64,000 bases of DNA from Bog-473 sp963742035 (GCA_963742035.1 CAVUKH010000013.1:247518-311517); one strand, 5' to 3'; counted from the first letter of the stretch, positions 17,115-26,021 are shown. Program-made: numbers and translations. Notes: a model not told the origin generated them from the letters alone.

Positions 17115-17516
17115 CTAACCTCCCAGTGGTTCGAAACCGAAGCCCACTGCCTCGGTGCCGTTGTCGTCGGTGCCGATCGCCTCGGTGGCCAGGCGGACCT
17201 TCATGCCCAGCGTCACGTGCTCGGGATCGGGTGTCACGTTGATGAGATTCGCCTTCACGCTGGTGCCGTCGCAATCGACGACGGCGGCCACGTAGGGCAC
17301 GGTGATGCCGGGCGCGGCGAACGAGACGATGGTGAACGCCCGCACCTCGCCCGTCGTGGGAATGGAGACCTTCTTGAAGTCGGTCGCCTCGCAGGCCGCG
17401 CAGGCGTTGCGGCGGTCGAAGAAGCGGGCGCCGCAGGCGGTGCACTCGTTCGCCACCAAATGCGGGTCGTCACCCAGTTCCAGGTAGTCGACCAGCGGGA
17501 TCTGTTGCGCCATCAT
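17115..17516 (-). CDS. DUF35 Zn-ribbon/OB-fold protein
   Basis: A 133-residue partner of the downstream thiolase. The N-terminal zinc ribbon has two Cys pairs (CTACG and CAAC, 15 residues apart), and an OB-fold follows (GEVRAFTIVSFAAPG, VPYVAAVVDCDG, TLGMKVRLATE). Such proteins bind acyl-CoA and stabilise SCP-x thiolases or aldolases, as ChsH2-type domains do. Two adjacent ATGs (17516 and 17513) are possible; the second leaves better spacing from GAAGGGG. It starts the short operon DUF35-thiolase. Confidence 0.87.
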   Translation of the reverse strand: MMAQQIPLVDYLELGDDPHLVANECTACGARFFDRRNACAACEATDFKKVSIPTTGEVRAFTIVSFAAPGITVPYVAAVVDCDGTSVKANLINVTPDPEHVTLGMKVRLATEAIGTDDNGTEAVGFGFEPLGG

Positions 17517-17635
17517 GCCCCTTCGCTCAGGTGGGAAATCGTGTTCTCAATGTAGCGGGGCGGCGAAAAAGTCGGCCAATCGGTGCACTCTTCGGGGCGA
17601 TGCACCCCTGGTCACGGCCCGGTAGGTTCGGGCCC

Positions 17636-18607
17636 ATGCAATTCACCCACCTCGGCCGTACCGGCCTCCGCGTCAGCCGCATCTGCCTGGGCACCATGAA
17701 TTTCGGGCCCGAGACGGATGAGCCGACCTCGTTTTCCATCATGGACTCGGCTCTGGAGGCCGGAATCAACTTTTTCGACTCGGCCAACGTCTACGGCCGC
17801 TCCAAGGGGCGGGGCGCCACGGAGGAGATCGTCGGGCGCTGGTTCGCCCAGGGCGGGGGGCGCCGGGAGAAGGTCGTGATGGCCACCAAGCTCTACGGCG
17901 ACATGGGGGACTGGCCCAACGAGGGCCGCCTCTCGGCTCTCAACATCCGGCGGGCCTGCGATGCCAGCCTGCGCCGCCTGCAGACCGACTACATCGACCT
18001 CTACCAGATGCACCACATCGACCGGGGCACAGGGTGGGACGAAGTCTGGGAGGCGATGGAGGTGCTGCGGGCCCAGGGCAAGATCTTGTACGTCGGCTCG
18101 TCGAACTTCGCCGGCTGGCACATCGCCAAGGCGCAGGCGGCGGCAGCCCGCCGCAACTTCATGGGCCTGGTCAGCGAACAGTCGCACTACAACCTGCTGA
18201 CACGCCAGATCGAGCTCGAGGTGCTGCCGGCCGCCAAGGACTACGGCCTCGGCGTCATCCCGTGGTCACCGCTGGCCAGCGGCCTGCTCGGCGGGGTCGT
18301 GCGCAAGGAGCGCGAGGGGAGCCGGCGCTACGGCGACAACGTGAAGCGGACGCTCGAGACGAAGCGGCCACAACTCGAGGCCTACGAGGACCTGTGTGCC
18401 GAGGCCGGCGAGGAGCCGGGCGCGGTGGGTCTGGCCTGGCTGCTGACGCGGCCGGCGGTCACCGGCCCGATTGTGGGGCCACGGACGCCCGAGCACCTCG
18501 AGTCGGCCGTGCACGCCGTCGACGTGACGCTGGACGACAAGGTGCTGGCCCGCCTCGACGAGATCTTCCCCGGCCACCGCACGGCGCCCGAGGACTACGC
18601 CTGGTAG
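17636..18607 (+). CDS. Aldo/keto reductase
   Basis: A 323-residue NADPH-dependent aldo/keto reductase. The TIM-barrel start MQFTHLGRTGLRVSRICLGT and the catalytic tetrad are visible: Asp and Tyr in FFDSANVYG, Lys in VMATKLYG and His in YQMHHID. The cofactor end VTGPIVGPRTPEHL is present. Substrate unknown; the length and sequence type match the large bacterial group related to voltage-gated channel beta subunits and IolS. ATG 17636 was chosen because the family N-terminus begins there; the longer frame adds an unrelated leader. Confidence 0.9.
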   Translation: MQFTHLGRTGLRVSRICLGTMNFGPETDEPTSFSIMDSALEAGINFFDSANVYGRSKGRGATEEIVGRWFAQGGGRREKVVMATKLYGDMGDWPNEGRLSALNIRRACDASLRRLQTDYIDLYQMHHIDRGTGWDEVWEAMEVLRAQGKILYVGSSNFAGWHIAKAQAAAARRNFMGLVSEQSHYNLLTRQIELEVLPAAKDYGLGVIPWSPLASGLLGGVVRKEREGSRRYGDNVKRTLETKRPQLEAYEDLCAEAGEEPGAVGLAWLLTRPAVTGPIVGPRTPEHLESAVHAVDVTLDDKVLARLDEIFPGHRTAPEDYAW

Positions 18608-18701
18608 TTGGCCAGCCGAGTCGCCTCGTCCGGGCCTGAGGCGCCGGGAGCGCCCACGTCCCGACGGCTGCTGCGACAACGACCGCTGCTGCGGCGCCCG
18701 A

Positions 18702-20954
18702 TTACTTGAGAGTCCCGGCCAGCTCCGGTTGCGGCTCTGGCCCGGGGTCCTCGGGCATCTGACTGGCCAGGTCGTCCGCGTCGACGGACAGCTTGGGCAG
18801 AATGCGGTCCAGCCAGGCCGGGAACCACCAGTTGGCCTTGCCGAACAGCATCATGATGGAGGGGACGATGGCCATCCGGATGAGGAGGGCGTCGACCAGG
18901 ATGCCGCCGGCCAGGCCGATGCCGAACTCCTTGATGACCCGGTTGCCGCCGAGGATGAACGAGCCGAAGACGAGGATCATGATCAGCGCCGCTGCCGTGA
19001 TCGTCTTGCCGGTGGCCGCCAGGCCGTTGCGTACCGCGATGCGGTTGTTGCCGCCCGACTTGATGTACTCCTCGTGCATCCGTGACACCAGGAAGACCTG
19101 GTAGTCCATCGACAATCCGAACAGGATGGCGAACAGCATCACGGGGAGGAAGGCCTCGACCGGGCTCGTTCCGGTGAGGCCGATGAGCGAGCCGAGGTCC
19201 CCCCACTGGAAGACCGCCACCAGCATGCCCAGGGCTGCTCCGATGGACAGCAGGTTCATGACCGCTGCGGTGAGGGGGATCACCAAGCTTCGGAACACCG
19301 TCATCAACAACAGGAACGACAGGATCACCACCAGTCCGATGAACAGGGGCAGTTTCGAGCTCAGCACGTTGGCGAAGTCGATGTAGATGGCCGTCGTCCC
19401 GGCGACGAGGACCTTCAGGCCCGAGTCGCCGACCGCCTGCGGCAGGGTTGTGTCACGCAGATGATTCACCAGATCGGTGGTGGCGGCATCTTGGGGGGCG
19501 GTGGTCGGATAGACGGTGGTCAACGCGACGTAGCCGTCGCCCGTCTTGTTCGGGATGTACAGCGTGGTCGGGGGAGTGCCTTTGTCGACGCCCGGCTGCT
19601 CGGCGACGGCGGCCACGACCTTTTCCAGCGCGGGGTCAGGATTCTGGGGCACCACGGTCACGAGCTCGAGTGGACCGGTGAAGCCGGGCCCGAAGCCCTT
19701 GGACAGCATGTCGAAGGCGACTCGCGTGGGCGTCCCGGACGGGTCCGTGCCCTGGTCGGCCGAGCCCAGCTGCAGGGAGAAGAAGGGCAGGGCGATGGCC
19801 ACAATGATGATCAGGGCCGCGCCGGCCGAGAGCACCGGGTGCTTCTGCACACGGTCCGCCCAGTTGGGCCAGAAGCCCTTGCTGTCGGTCCCGATGATGC
19901 GGGGGCCGTTCTCGGCCAGGTTCCTCTTCTGCTTGCGGCTCATCACCTTGGGCCCGATGAAGCCCAACATGGCCGGCAGGAGGGTGAGGGCCGCCACCAT
20001 GGTGAGAGCCACACCGATGGCGGCGGCCACGGCCAGGCCGTACAGGAAGCTGACGCCGAGGGCGAACATGCCGAGCAGGGCGATGCACACGATGATCCCG
20101 GCGAAGAGGACGGCGCGGCCCGAGGTGTTGACCGCGTTGATGATGGACGACTCCACGTCACGGCCGGCCACGAGGCCCTGGCGATGGCGCGTCACAATGA
20201 AGAGGGCGTAGTCGACGCCCACCCCCAGGCCGATCAGGAGCGTGAGCTCGGGCGAGATCGAGGGCATGGCGAGGACGTGGCTCAGCAGGCCGATGACCCC
20301 GATGGCCGTGCCGAGGGCGAGCAGCGCGGAGAGGATCGGGAGAAGGGCGGCGAAGATGGAGCCGAAGACGAGCAGCAGCACGATCAGCGCCAGCAGCACG
20401 CCGAGACCGGTGCTGCTGAAGGACTGGTTGTTGGCCTGCTCGGCGAGCGGCCCGGTCACGGCGACCGTCAGCCCGTCTCCCGTGGTGTTGGTGACGGCTT
20501 TGACGAAGTCCTTGGCCTCGGTGTTCGAGATGTTCTGGGTCTGCTTGTCGAAGTTGACCTGGAAGAAACCGACCGTCTGGTCCTTGCTGATGTTGGGACC
20601 AGTCGGGTCGGTGAGGTTTCCGTCCTGGTCGTAGGGGCTCGTCACCTGCGTCACGTTGGGGAGCGCGTTGATTTTGTCCACCATGGTGTTGATGCGCTCG
20701 CCGATCGCCGGGTCGGTCAGCTTGGCGTCACCGGACGTGCCGAAGACCACCTGCTCCTGGTCACCTGAATGCGAAGGCGCGACGGACTTCAACAGGTTGA
20801 TGGCGTCGAACGACTGTGTGTGCGGGAAGCTGAAGTTGTTCGAGTAGTTGGTGCCTGCGGCCGACACCGAGAAGATGGAAACGACGAGGACGGCAATCCA
20901 GAGCAGGACGACGAGACGGCGGTGATGGACACACCACGCGGCCAGTGTGCGCAT
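18702..20954 (-). CDS. MMPL/RND family membrane transporter
   Basis: A 750-residue proton-driven transporter of the MMPL group, probably moving lipids or hydrophobic compounds. It begins with a helix (RRLVVLLWIAVLVVSIF), then a periplasmic domain (about 30-180), five or six helices around VLLALIVLLLVFGSIFAAL and the conserved GVGVDYALFIVTRHRQ, a cytoplasmic loop, and a second repeat of the same layout ending with GLSMDYQVFLVSRMHEEY. The Asp-Tyr pairs in both halves fit the proton relay. Start ATG 20954 has GAGGAG upstream. A cyclic-nucleotide-binding-domain gene ends 62 bases upstream on the same strand. Confidence 0.92.
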   Translation of the reverse strand: MRTLAAWCVHHRRLVVLLWIAVLVVSIFSVSAAGTNYSNNFSFPHTQSFDAINLLKSVAPSHSGDQEQVVFGTSGDAKLTDPAIGERINTMVDKINALPNVTQVTSPYDQDGNLTDPTGPNISKDQTVGFFQVNFDKQTQNISNTEAKDFVKAVTNTTGDGLTVAVTGPLAEQANNQSFSSTGLGVLLALIVLLLVFGSIFAALLPILSALLALGTAIGVIGLLSHVLAMPSISPELTLLIGLGVGVDYALFIVTRHRQGLVAGRDVESSIINAVNTSGRAVLFAGIIVCIALLGMFALGVSFLYGLAVAAAIGVALTMVAALTLLPAMLGFIGPKVMSRKQKRNLAENGPRIIGTDSKGFWPNWADRVQKHPVLSAGAALIIIVAIALPFFSLQLGSADQGTDPSGTPTRVAFDMLSKGFGPGFTGPLELVTVVPQNPDPALEKVVAAVAEQPGVDKGTPPTTLYIPNKTGDGYVALTTVYPTTAPQDAATTDLVNHLRDTTLPQAVGDSGLKVLVAGTTAIYIDFANVLSSKLPLFIGLVVILSFLLLMTVFRSLVIPLTAAVMNLLSIGAALGMLVAVFQWGDLGSLIGLTGTSPVEAFLPVMLFAILFGLSMDYQVFLVSRMHEEYIKSGGNNRIAVRNGLAATGKTITAAALIMILVFGSFILGGNRVIKEFGIGLAGGILVDALLIRMAIVPSIMMLFGKANWWFPAWLDRILPKLSVDADDLASQMPEDPGPEPQPELAGTLK

Positions 20955-21016
20955 GTTAAGGGGAACTCCTCAGGGGCATTCGACGCGGCCACCGGCCGGC
21001 GTCAGGGGGATCAGGG

Positions 21017-21541
21017 TCAATCGTACTGGCCCGCCGGACACCCTCCGGTGCAGTTGGTTTCGGCAATATGGGCCAGGGCATTGAGCACTGGAAGGGCCAG
21101 ACGGTCCTCTGAACAGGCCGAACGCGCCACAAGCCGCCCGGCCAGGACCGGGTGGTGGTCCGGGATCTCGAAAAATTCACGTTGATTCAACGTCAGGAGC
21201 GTGAGCGGTGAGAGTGCCACGACGGCGAGGGGCGAACGCACCTGGTTCAGGAGCGAGTGTTCGGACCACGAGTCGCCGCGGCCGAGCAGCCCGATCGGGG
21301 TGCCGTCGCGGGAGATGACGGCGTAGCCGTCGGTGATGACGTGCCACATCCGAACCGGCACGTCCTGGGCCTGGACCACCTGTCCCGGATGCGCCGTCGA
21401 TATGGAGCAGGACGCGGCGACCTCCTCGAGCTCGCTGTCGGGGAGGCCGGCGAAGAGCTCCACCGAGCGCAGCGTGCCCGCCGCCCCGTCGGTCAGGGGG
21501 CACATGTCGGTGGGCGTGAGGCGAACGGTGTGGATGTCCAC
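21017..21541 (-). CDS. Cyclic nucleotide-binding-domain protein
   Basis: A 174-residue protein made of one CNB/cupin-like domain: SVELFAGLPDSELEEVAAS, then GQVVQAQD, WHVITDGYAVISRDG and LGRGDSWSEHSLLNQ, matching the Crp-type phosphate-binding cassette. There is no helix-turn-helix, so it is not a normal Crp regulator. The C-terminal 45 residues are helical and end in CTGGCPAGQ. It may regulate or anchor to the adjacent MMPL transporter (inference from position). Start GTG 21541; the DUF1707 gene ends 10 bases upstream. Confidence 0.82.
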   Translation of the reverse strand: MDIHTVRLTPTDMCPLTDGAAGTLRSVELFAGLPDSELEEVAASCSISTAHPGQVVQAQDVPVRMWHVITDGYAVISRDGTPIGLLGRGDSWSEHSLLNQVRSPLAVVALSPLTLLTLNQREFFEIPDHHPVLAGRLVARSACSEDRLALPVLNALAHIAETNCTGGCPAGQYD

Positions 21542-21551
21542 GACGCCGCCC

Positions 21552-22016
21552 TCAGTGATCCATCACCGAGCTGGGTCGCCCGACCTCGTGGCGATGGTGT
21601 GAGTGCAGGTGCCCGCCGGCCCGGCGCCAGAGGAAGAAGGCGACGACGGCGAAGAGGAACCACGGCACGTGGTAGAGCGGGTAGAAGGGCATGGTCGCGC
21701 CGGCTGCGATGGCCAACAGGAGCACGACGAAGACCCAGGGCAGTATCCGGCGGTGCCGGGGGGGCGGGGGCGGGGGCTCACTCGGCAAGTGGGGCAGGTC
21801 GTCGAAGAGGCCGTTCAGATCGCCCCGCGTGGTGGCCGACATGGCGGTGTCGAGGCGGTTCTTGAACTCGACCTCGTCGAGCCGGCCCTCGGCGTAGTGG
21901 CGGGAGAGCTTGTCCGCCACGGCGTTGCGCTCGTCGTCAGAGGCTCGCATGGAAGCGTCGTAGGCCTGCGAGTCCCTGCGGCCCATCGGGTAGGCGGGAT
22001 CCCACCGGTAGCGCAT
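21552..22016 (-). CDS. DUF1707 membrane protein
   Basis: A 154-residue protein with the DUF1707 (SHOCT-like) helix pair MRASDDERNAVADKLSRHYA and EGRLDEVEFKNRLDTAMSAT at residues 22-65, a proline run, then two membrane helices (ILPWVFVVLLLAIAAGA and VPWFLFAVVAFFLW) and a His-rich tail (HLHSHHRHE). Typical of actinobacterial envelope-stress loci; the exact role is unknown. A strong ribosome binding site (AAGAAGGAGAAG) precedes ATG 22016. It lies between the PspC gene and the CNB gene, all on the minus strand. Confidence 0.85.
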   Translation of the reverse strand: MRYRWDPAYPMGRRDSQAYDASMRASDDERNAVADKLSRHYAEGRLDEVEFKNRLDTAMSATTRGDLNGLFDDLPHLPSEPPPPPPRHRRILPWVFVVLLLAIAAGATMPFYPLYHVPWFLFAVVAFFLWRRAGGHLHSHHRHEVGRPSSVMDH

Positions 22017-22093
22017 CGGTTCTTCTCCTTCTTCGTCGGTCTTGCGGTCGGCTGTGGTTCGTCGGTCAGGTCTCGGGGCCAGTCGGCGCCCGC

Positions 22094-22453
22094 TCAGAAG
22101 GCGCCGTGGGCCCGCTCCCGGGCCAGGAGCTCCTCGGCGACCGAGAGGTCGGAGTCCTCGTCGGGGATGAGGAGCCAGCCGGCGAGGTAGAGGGGCACGG
22201 CGAGCCCCCCCAGGAAGGCCAGCGCGACGAAGGCGATCCGGACGATGGTGGGATCGACGTCGAAGTAGTCGGCCAGGCCGCCGGCGACGCCGGCCAGCAT
22301 GCGGCCTCTGCCCCCTCGGTGGAGGCGCTGCTCGGCAGACCGTCCGGAGGGCGCGGACGGAGGTCGTGCGGGCTGCTCAGGCGACGTGTCCGAGGCGCCG
22401 GGCGGGCCCGAGGCGCCGGAGCTGCCTGGTGTCTCTGCTGGTGGTGAGGTCAT
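22094..22453 (-). CDS. PspC-domain membrane protein
   Basis: A 119-residue protein. The first 50 residues are Pro/Ser-rich and disordered; residues 52-98 are a PspC domain (MLAGVAGGLADYFDVDP, VRIAFVALAFLGG, PLYLAGWLLIPDE) with one or two membrane helices. PspC proteins sense or relay envelope stress. It is divergent from the PspC-kinase gene (202 bases between starts), so the shared intergenic region probably carries both promoters. Confidence 0.87.
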   Translation of the reverse strand: MTSPPAETPGSSGASGPPGASDTSPEQPARPPSAPSGRSAEQRLHRGGRGRMLAGVAGGLADYFDVDPTIVRIAFVALAFLGGLAVPLYLAGWLLIPDEDSDLSVAEELLARERAHGAF

Positions 22454-22655
22454 GCCTCCAGCCTGACGACGGGCCCCACCGGCGTGAATCCGGCAACTCC
22501 CTGGTCGGACCCTGACTGCACCCCCAACCGCTCAGGGATGTCCCCGATAGCCCCCGGGGTCGGCTCGGCGCGATCATCGGGGGATCGCAGAGGCACCCGA
22601 TCCCGGTACGCGTCCGCTCACCGACGGTGGCCGCCCGACTGAGCCGTCGCGCCGC

Positions 22656-24062
22656 GTGCCCGAGGGCAATGCCGCTCCGCCCTGGGGCCGTCGGAGCGAC
22701 GGCCATTCCCGCTGGTTCACCCACGACCACAACGGGCACAACGGCCACAACGGCCACAACGGGCTGAACGGCCACAACGGGCAAAACGGCCACTGGTCCG
22801 AGTGGCGCCAGCACCGTCACCACCATGTCGGGGGGAGGTTGCGCACCCTGCGCCGCAGCCCGGACAACCGCGTCCTGGGCGGGGTCTGTGGAGCGGTCTC
22901 GCGCGAGACGGGGATCGACGCCATGTGGGTGCGCATCGGCTTCGTCCTGCTCGCCATCGCCAGCGGCGTGATGGTGTTCGTCTACGCCATGGCCTGGTTG
23001 CTGATCCCGATGGAGGGGGAGACGGGCAACATCTACTCCCGCGCCATCAGCGATCGCCGCGGCATCCGGACGATCGCCGCCATCCTCATCCCGCTGCTCA
23101 TCGCCGTGCAGTTCATCACCAGCTCCCTGCACGTCCCGTTCGTCGGTTTCCTTGGATGGCCGACCTTCCTCGCCATCGGCGTGATCATTCTGATCTGGCG
23201 CAACGCCGGCGAGTCCGAGAAGGCCTTCATCGACCACGACGTCGTGCCACTGCTCGGGACGGACACGCACGGGAAGGGTCGCCGCTGGCTCATCGCCCGC
23301 GTCGTCGTGGGCCTCCTTCTCGGGGCGGTCGGTGTCGCCGTGCTGGTCGAGGGTCACACCACGGTGGCGGCGTTGCGGCCGGTCGGCGGCGCCGTCCTCG
23401 TCATCGGCGCGAGCGTCGTCATCTTCGGTCCCTGGTGGCTCAGCCTGGTTCGGGACCTCATCGCCGAGCGCCAGGCGCGGGCTCTGGCCGAGGAGCGCGC
23501 CCAGATGGCGGCCCACGTCCACGACTCGGTGCTCCAGACGCTGGCGCTGATTCAGCGGTCGTCCGACGACCCGCAGCACGTCGTGCGCCTGGCCCGGGCC
23601 CAGGAGCGTGAGTTGCGCGCCTGGCTCTTCGAGGGCCGCCCTCCGGGCGCCATCGGGGAGGACGCCACCATGCTGGCCGACGGTGTGGGCGTGTTGCAGC
23701 GCCAGGTGGAGGCGGACCACGGCATCGCCGTCCAGGTGGTGCTGGTGGGGGACTGTCCGTTGGACGAGGCCTTGCGGGCGCTCCTCGACGCGGCCCGGGA
23801 GGCGACGGTCAACGCGGCCAAGTGGTCCGGCGCCGATCAGGTGTCCGTCTACGCGGAGGTCGAGGCGGACACCGTCATGCTCTACGTGCGGGACCGCGGC
23901 CGGGGTTTCGACCCCGATGCGGTACCGGAGGACCGGCAGGGCATCGCCCAGTCGATCCGTGCTCGCGTGGCGCGCTTCGGCGGCTCGGCCGTCGTCCGTT
24001 CGGCGCCGGGGGACGGTGCTGAGGTCCAGCTCTCCATGCCGCGCCGGGAGAAGGTCACGTGA
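22656..24062 (+). CDS. PspC-domain sensor histidine kinase
   Basis: A 468-residue membrane kinase, LiaS/NarX-like in its catalytic end. Residues 23-45 form a His/Asn/Gly repeat (NGHNGHNGHNG) encoded by a 9-bp tandem array. A PspC domain follows (RVLGGVCGAVSRETGIDAMW), then about four membrane helices. The HisKA_3 box is AAHVHDSVLQTLALIQR with the phospho-acceptor His, and the ATPase has the N-box REATVNAAKWSGA and DRGRGFD. The start GTG 22656 is the first in the frame but has only a weak ribosome site. The gene overlaps the response regulator by GTGA. Envelope-stress signalling is inferred from the PspC domain and neighbours. Confidence 0.88.
   Translation: MPEGNAAPPWGRRSDGHSRWFTHDHNGHNGHNGHNGLNGHNGQNGHWSEWRQHRHHHVGGRLRTLRRSPDNRVLGGVCGAVSRETGIDAMWVRIGFVLLAIASGVMVFVYAMAWLLIPMEGETGNIYSRAISDRRGIRTIAAILIPLLIAVQFITSSLHVPFVGFLGWPTFLAIGVIILIWRNAGESEKAFIDHDVVPLLGTDTHGKGRRWLIARVVVGLLLGAVGVAVLVEGHTTVAALRPVGGAVLVIGASVVIFGPWWLSLVRDLIAERQARALAEERAQMAAHVHDSVLQTLALIQRSSDDPQHVVRLARAQERELRAWLFEGRPPGAIGEDATMLADGVGVLQRQVEADHGIAVQVVLVGDCPLDEALRALLDAAREATVNAAKWSGADQVSVYAEVEADTVMLYVRDRGRGFDPDAVPEDRQGIAQSIRARVARFGGSAVVRSAPGDGAEVQLSMPRREKVT
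22728..22790. repeat. Seven 9-bp repeats coding for HNG units
   Basis: Seven tandem 9-mers based on CACAACGGC/G, two of them degenerate (CTGAACGGC, CAAAACGGC), encode the His-Asn-Gly array near the N-terminus of the PspC-kinase. Copy-number change would keep the frame. Confidence 0.9.
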
Positions 24063-24728
24063 CGGACGCGGAGACGGGGCCCCGCGGCCGGCCCCGCATC
24101 TTCCTCGTCGAGGACCATGCCGTCTTCCGGGCCGGCGTGCGCGCCGAGCTGGGCGACGCGGTCGAGGTGGTGGGCGAGGCCGACGAGGCCGCGGCCGCCG
24201 TCGAGCTCATCGGCGAGCGCCTTCCCGATGTGGTGCTGCTCGACGTGCACCTCCCCGGAGGCGGCGGGCATGCGGTGCTGCAGGGCGTCCTGCCCCATCA
24301 TCCCGAGGTGCAGTTCCTGGCGCTGTCGGTCTCGGACGCTCCCGAGGACGTGATCGATGTCATCCGCGCCGGCGCCCGCGGCTACATCACCAAGACCATC
24401 TCGGGCCCCGAGCTCCTGCAGGCCGTCTACCGCGTCGCGGCCGGGGACGCGGTGTTCTCGCCGCGACTGGCCGGCTTCGTGCTCGACGCCTTCGCCCACG
24501 GTGAGCGTACCGGCGCCGGGGCTCGACCCCGAGCTCGACCAACTGTCGCCTCGTGAGCGCGAGGTCCTGCGCCTGATCGCCCGTGGCTACACGTACAAGG
24601 AGGTGGCCCGCGACCTCAGCATCTCGGCCAAGACCGTCGAGTCACACGTCTCGTCGGTCCTGCGCAAGCTGCAGCTGTCGACTCGCCACGAGTTGACCAG
24701 ATGGGCCACTGACCGCCGGTTGGTCTAG
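24059..24728 (+). CDS. NarL/LuxR-type response regulator, frameshifted as written
   Basis: Partner of the upstream kinase; start GTG 24059 overlaps its stop. The receiver domain (about 13-135) reads in the first frame: FLVEDHAVFRAG, phospho-Asp in VVLLDVHLPGG, and RGYITKTISGPEL. That frame then runs into unrelated Arg/Ala sequence and stops at 24556. The DNA-binding domain is in the next frame: VSVPAPGLDPELDQLSPRER, then a LuxR helix-turn-helix (YKEVARDLSISAKTVESHVS), ending at 24728. Dropping one base of the CCC at 24495-24497 joins them into a normal-length protein. This is either a real inactivating mutation, a programmed shift or a sequence error. Confidence 0.8.
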
Positions 24729-24737
24729 ACAGGGGGG

Positions 24738-25496
24738 ATGTCCGAAGACCTTGCCGCCGAGCATCGCGACGCGGCCACGCTGGCCGCCATGGCGGGCCGG
24801 GCGCTCGTCGAACTGCGATCCGACCCGCCCTCCCTGCGCGACCTCGGCGCCGCGGGGGATCGCATGGCCCACCAACTCCTCGTGGCGGAGATCAACCGCC
24901 TCTACCCCGACGACGACGTGCGCTCCGAGGAGGGTCTCGAGCACGTGGCGGGCACGGGCCGCCTCTGGATCGTCGATCCGCTGGACGGCACCCGCGAGTT
25001 CCGTCAACTCGGACGGAGCGACTGGGCCGTCCACGTCGCCATGGCCGTGGGCGGTGTCGCCATCGTCGGTGCGGTGGCCCTGCCGGCGCTCGACCTCGTG
25101 CTCGGCACCGAGGACCCTCCGGTCCTGCCTCCGCTGCGCAGCGGCGAGCCGCCGCGGGTCGTGGTCTCGCGGAGCCGTCCACCCGACGTGGCCTACGAGG
25201 TGACCGAGTCGATCGGCGGTGTCATGGTCCCGATGGGCTCGGCCGGCGCCAAAATCGCCGCAGTGATCCTCGGCGCGGCGGAGGTCTACGTGCATGCGGG
25301 CGGGCAGTACGAGTGGGACTCGTGCGCCCCGGTTGCCGTCGCCACCGCCAGCGGGCTGCACGCCAGCCGGCTCAACGGTGACCCCCTCCGTTACGGCGAC
25401 CCCGACGCCTGGCTGCCCGACCTCGTCGTCTGCCGGAAGGAGTACGCCGAAGACGTGCTCGCGGTCACCACGCAGCAGTCCCGGCCCTATTGGTGA
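24738..25496 (+). CDS. CysQ-like inositol-phosphatase family enzyme
   Basis: A 252-residue Mg-dependent phosphatase of the inositol monophosphatase / 3'(2'),5'-bisphosphate nucleotidase family. The metal site is complete: Glu in DDVRSEEG, WIVDPLDGTREF, and the second Asp in YEWDSCAPVAVATASG. The PLDGTREF form is typical of CysQ, which removes phosphate from PAP or PAPS during sulfate metabolism; a PAPS-type sulfotransferase is present elsewhere in the window. Start ATG 24738 follows CAGGGGGG. It ends before a strong shared terminator. Confidence 0.85.
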   Translation: MSEDLAAEHRDAATLAAMAGRALVELRSDPPSLRDLGAAGDRMAHQLLVAEINRLYPDDDVRSEEGLEHVAGTGRLWIVDPLDGTREFRQLGRSDWAVHVAMAVGGVAIVGAVALPALDLVLGTEDPPVLPPLRSGEPPRVVVSRSRPPDVAYEVTESIGGVMVPMGSAGAKIAAVILGAAEVYVHAGGQYEWDSCAPVAVATASGLHASRLNGDPLRYGDPDAWLPDLVVCRKEYAEDVLAVTTQQSRPYW

Positions 25497-25550
25497 GCGC
25501 AGACTCCGTGGCCGGTGTGTGCCGAGCGGTCGTTCACCGGCTCGGGAAAA

Positions 25551-25587
25551 GACAGAACCCCGTCTCGCAGTGAGACGGGGTTCTGTC
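25551..25587 (-). terminator. Intrinsic terminator between cysQ-like and csp genes
   Basis: A perfect 16-bp stem (GACAGAACCCCGTCTC with its complement) and a 5-base loop. On the minus strand the hairpin is followed by TTTT, so it is a standard Rho-independent terminator for the cold-shock gene, whose stop codon begins 22 bases upstream. It may also stop plus-strand transcripts from the phosphatase gene. Confidence 0.88.
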
Positions 25588-25608
25588 GTGATCCTGGTGC
25601 GCTCGGCG

Positions 25609-25815
25609 TTAGCCGATGGCGCGCACGTTCGCGGCCTGAAGGCCCTTCGGACCTTGGTTGGTCTCGAACTCGACCTTCTGTCCTTCTTCGAGATTGCGGT
25701 AGCCCGTACCGCTGATCGCGCTGAAGTGCACGAAAACGTCGGGGCCGCCACCGTCCTGGGTGATGAAGCCGAAGCCCTTCTCACCGTTAAACCACTTCAC
25801 GGAACCAGTTGCCAT
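25609..25815 (-). CDS. Cold-shock protein
   Basis: A 68-residue CspA-family protein, a single OB-fold that binds RNA or single-stranded DNA. It has the RNP1 motif KGFGFI and RNP2 motif VFVHFSAI, starting MATGSVKWFNGEKG. The ribosome site AGGAGAGGAG is about 10 bases upstream of ATG 25815. The upstream DNA is less GC-rich and contains a 6-bp hairpin (TAGCTC TCGC GAGCTA at 25873-25888) that would be in a leader; csp genes often have long regulated leaders. An intrinsic terminator follows the gene. Confidence 0.95.
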   Translation of the reverse strand: MATGSVKWFNGEKGFGFITQDGGGPDVFVHFSAISGTGYRNLEEGQKVEFETNQGPKGLQAANVRAIG

Positions 25816-25992
25816 TGAAAATCCACTCCTCTCCTGGCCAGATTTGACCCATGTCGCGGGGGTCATGGCCGGTAGCTCTCGCGAGCTAGAGGGATTTCCA
25901 AACTTGTGATGGTGGTGCCCTCGGGAAGGAACCTTAGCGCGCTGCAGGCGGGCAAGGGAGGTTTGGCGTACTGGCGGCGATTTGGTCACCGG

Positions 25993-26021
25993 TTGTCCAT
26001 GCCGTGGATCGTGCCTAGGTT
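25993..26021 (+). promoter_or_regulatory. Candidate promoter of the carotenoid oxygenase gene
   Basis: TTGTCC and TAGGTT are separated by exactly 17 bases, a plausible -35/-10 pair for a housekeeping sigma factor, 37 bases before the GTG start at 26058. The -10 fits TANNNT. Judged by eye only. Confidence 0.4.

Noticed and set aside
19461..20768. A 435-residue plus-strand frame inside the MMPL gene
   Set aside because: Antisense to strongly conserved membrane sequence; biased Gly/Arg/His composition typical of shadow frames.
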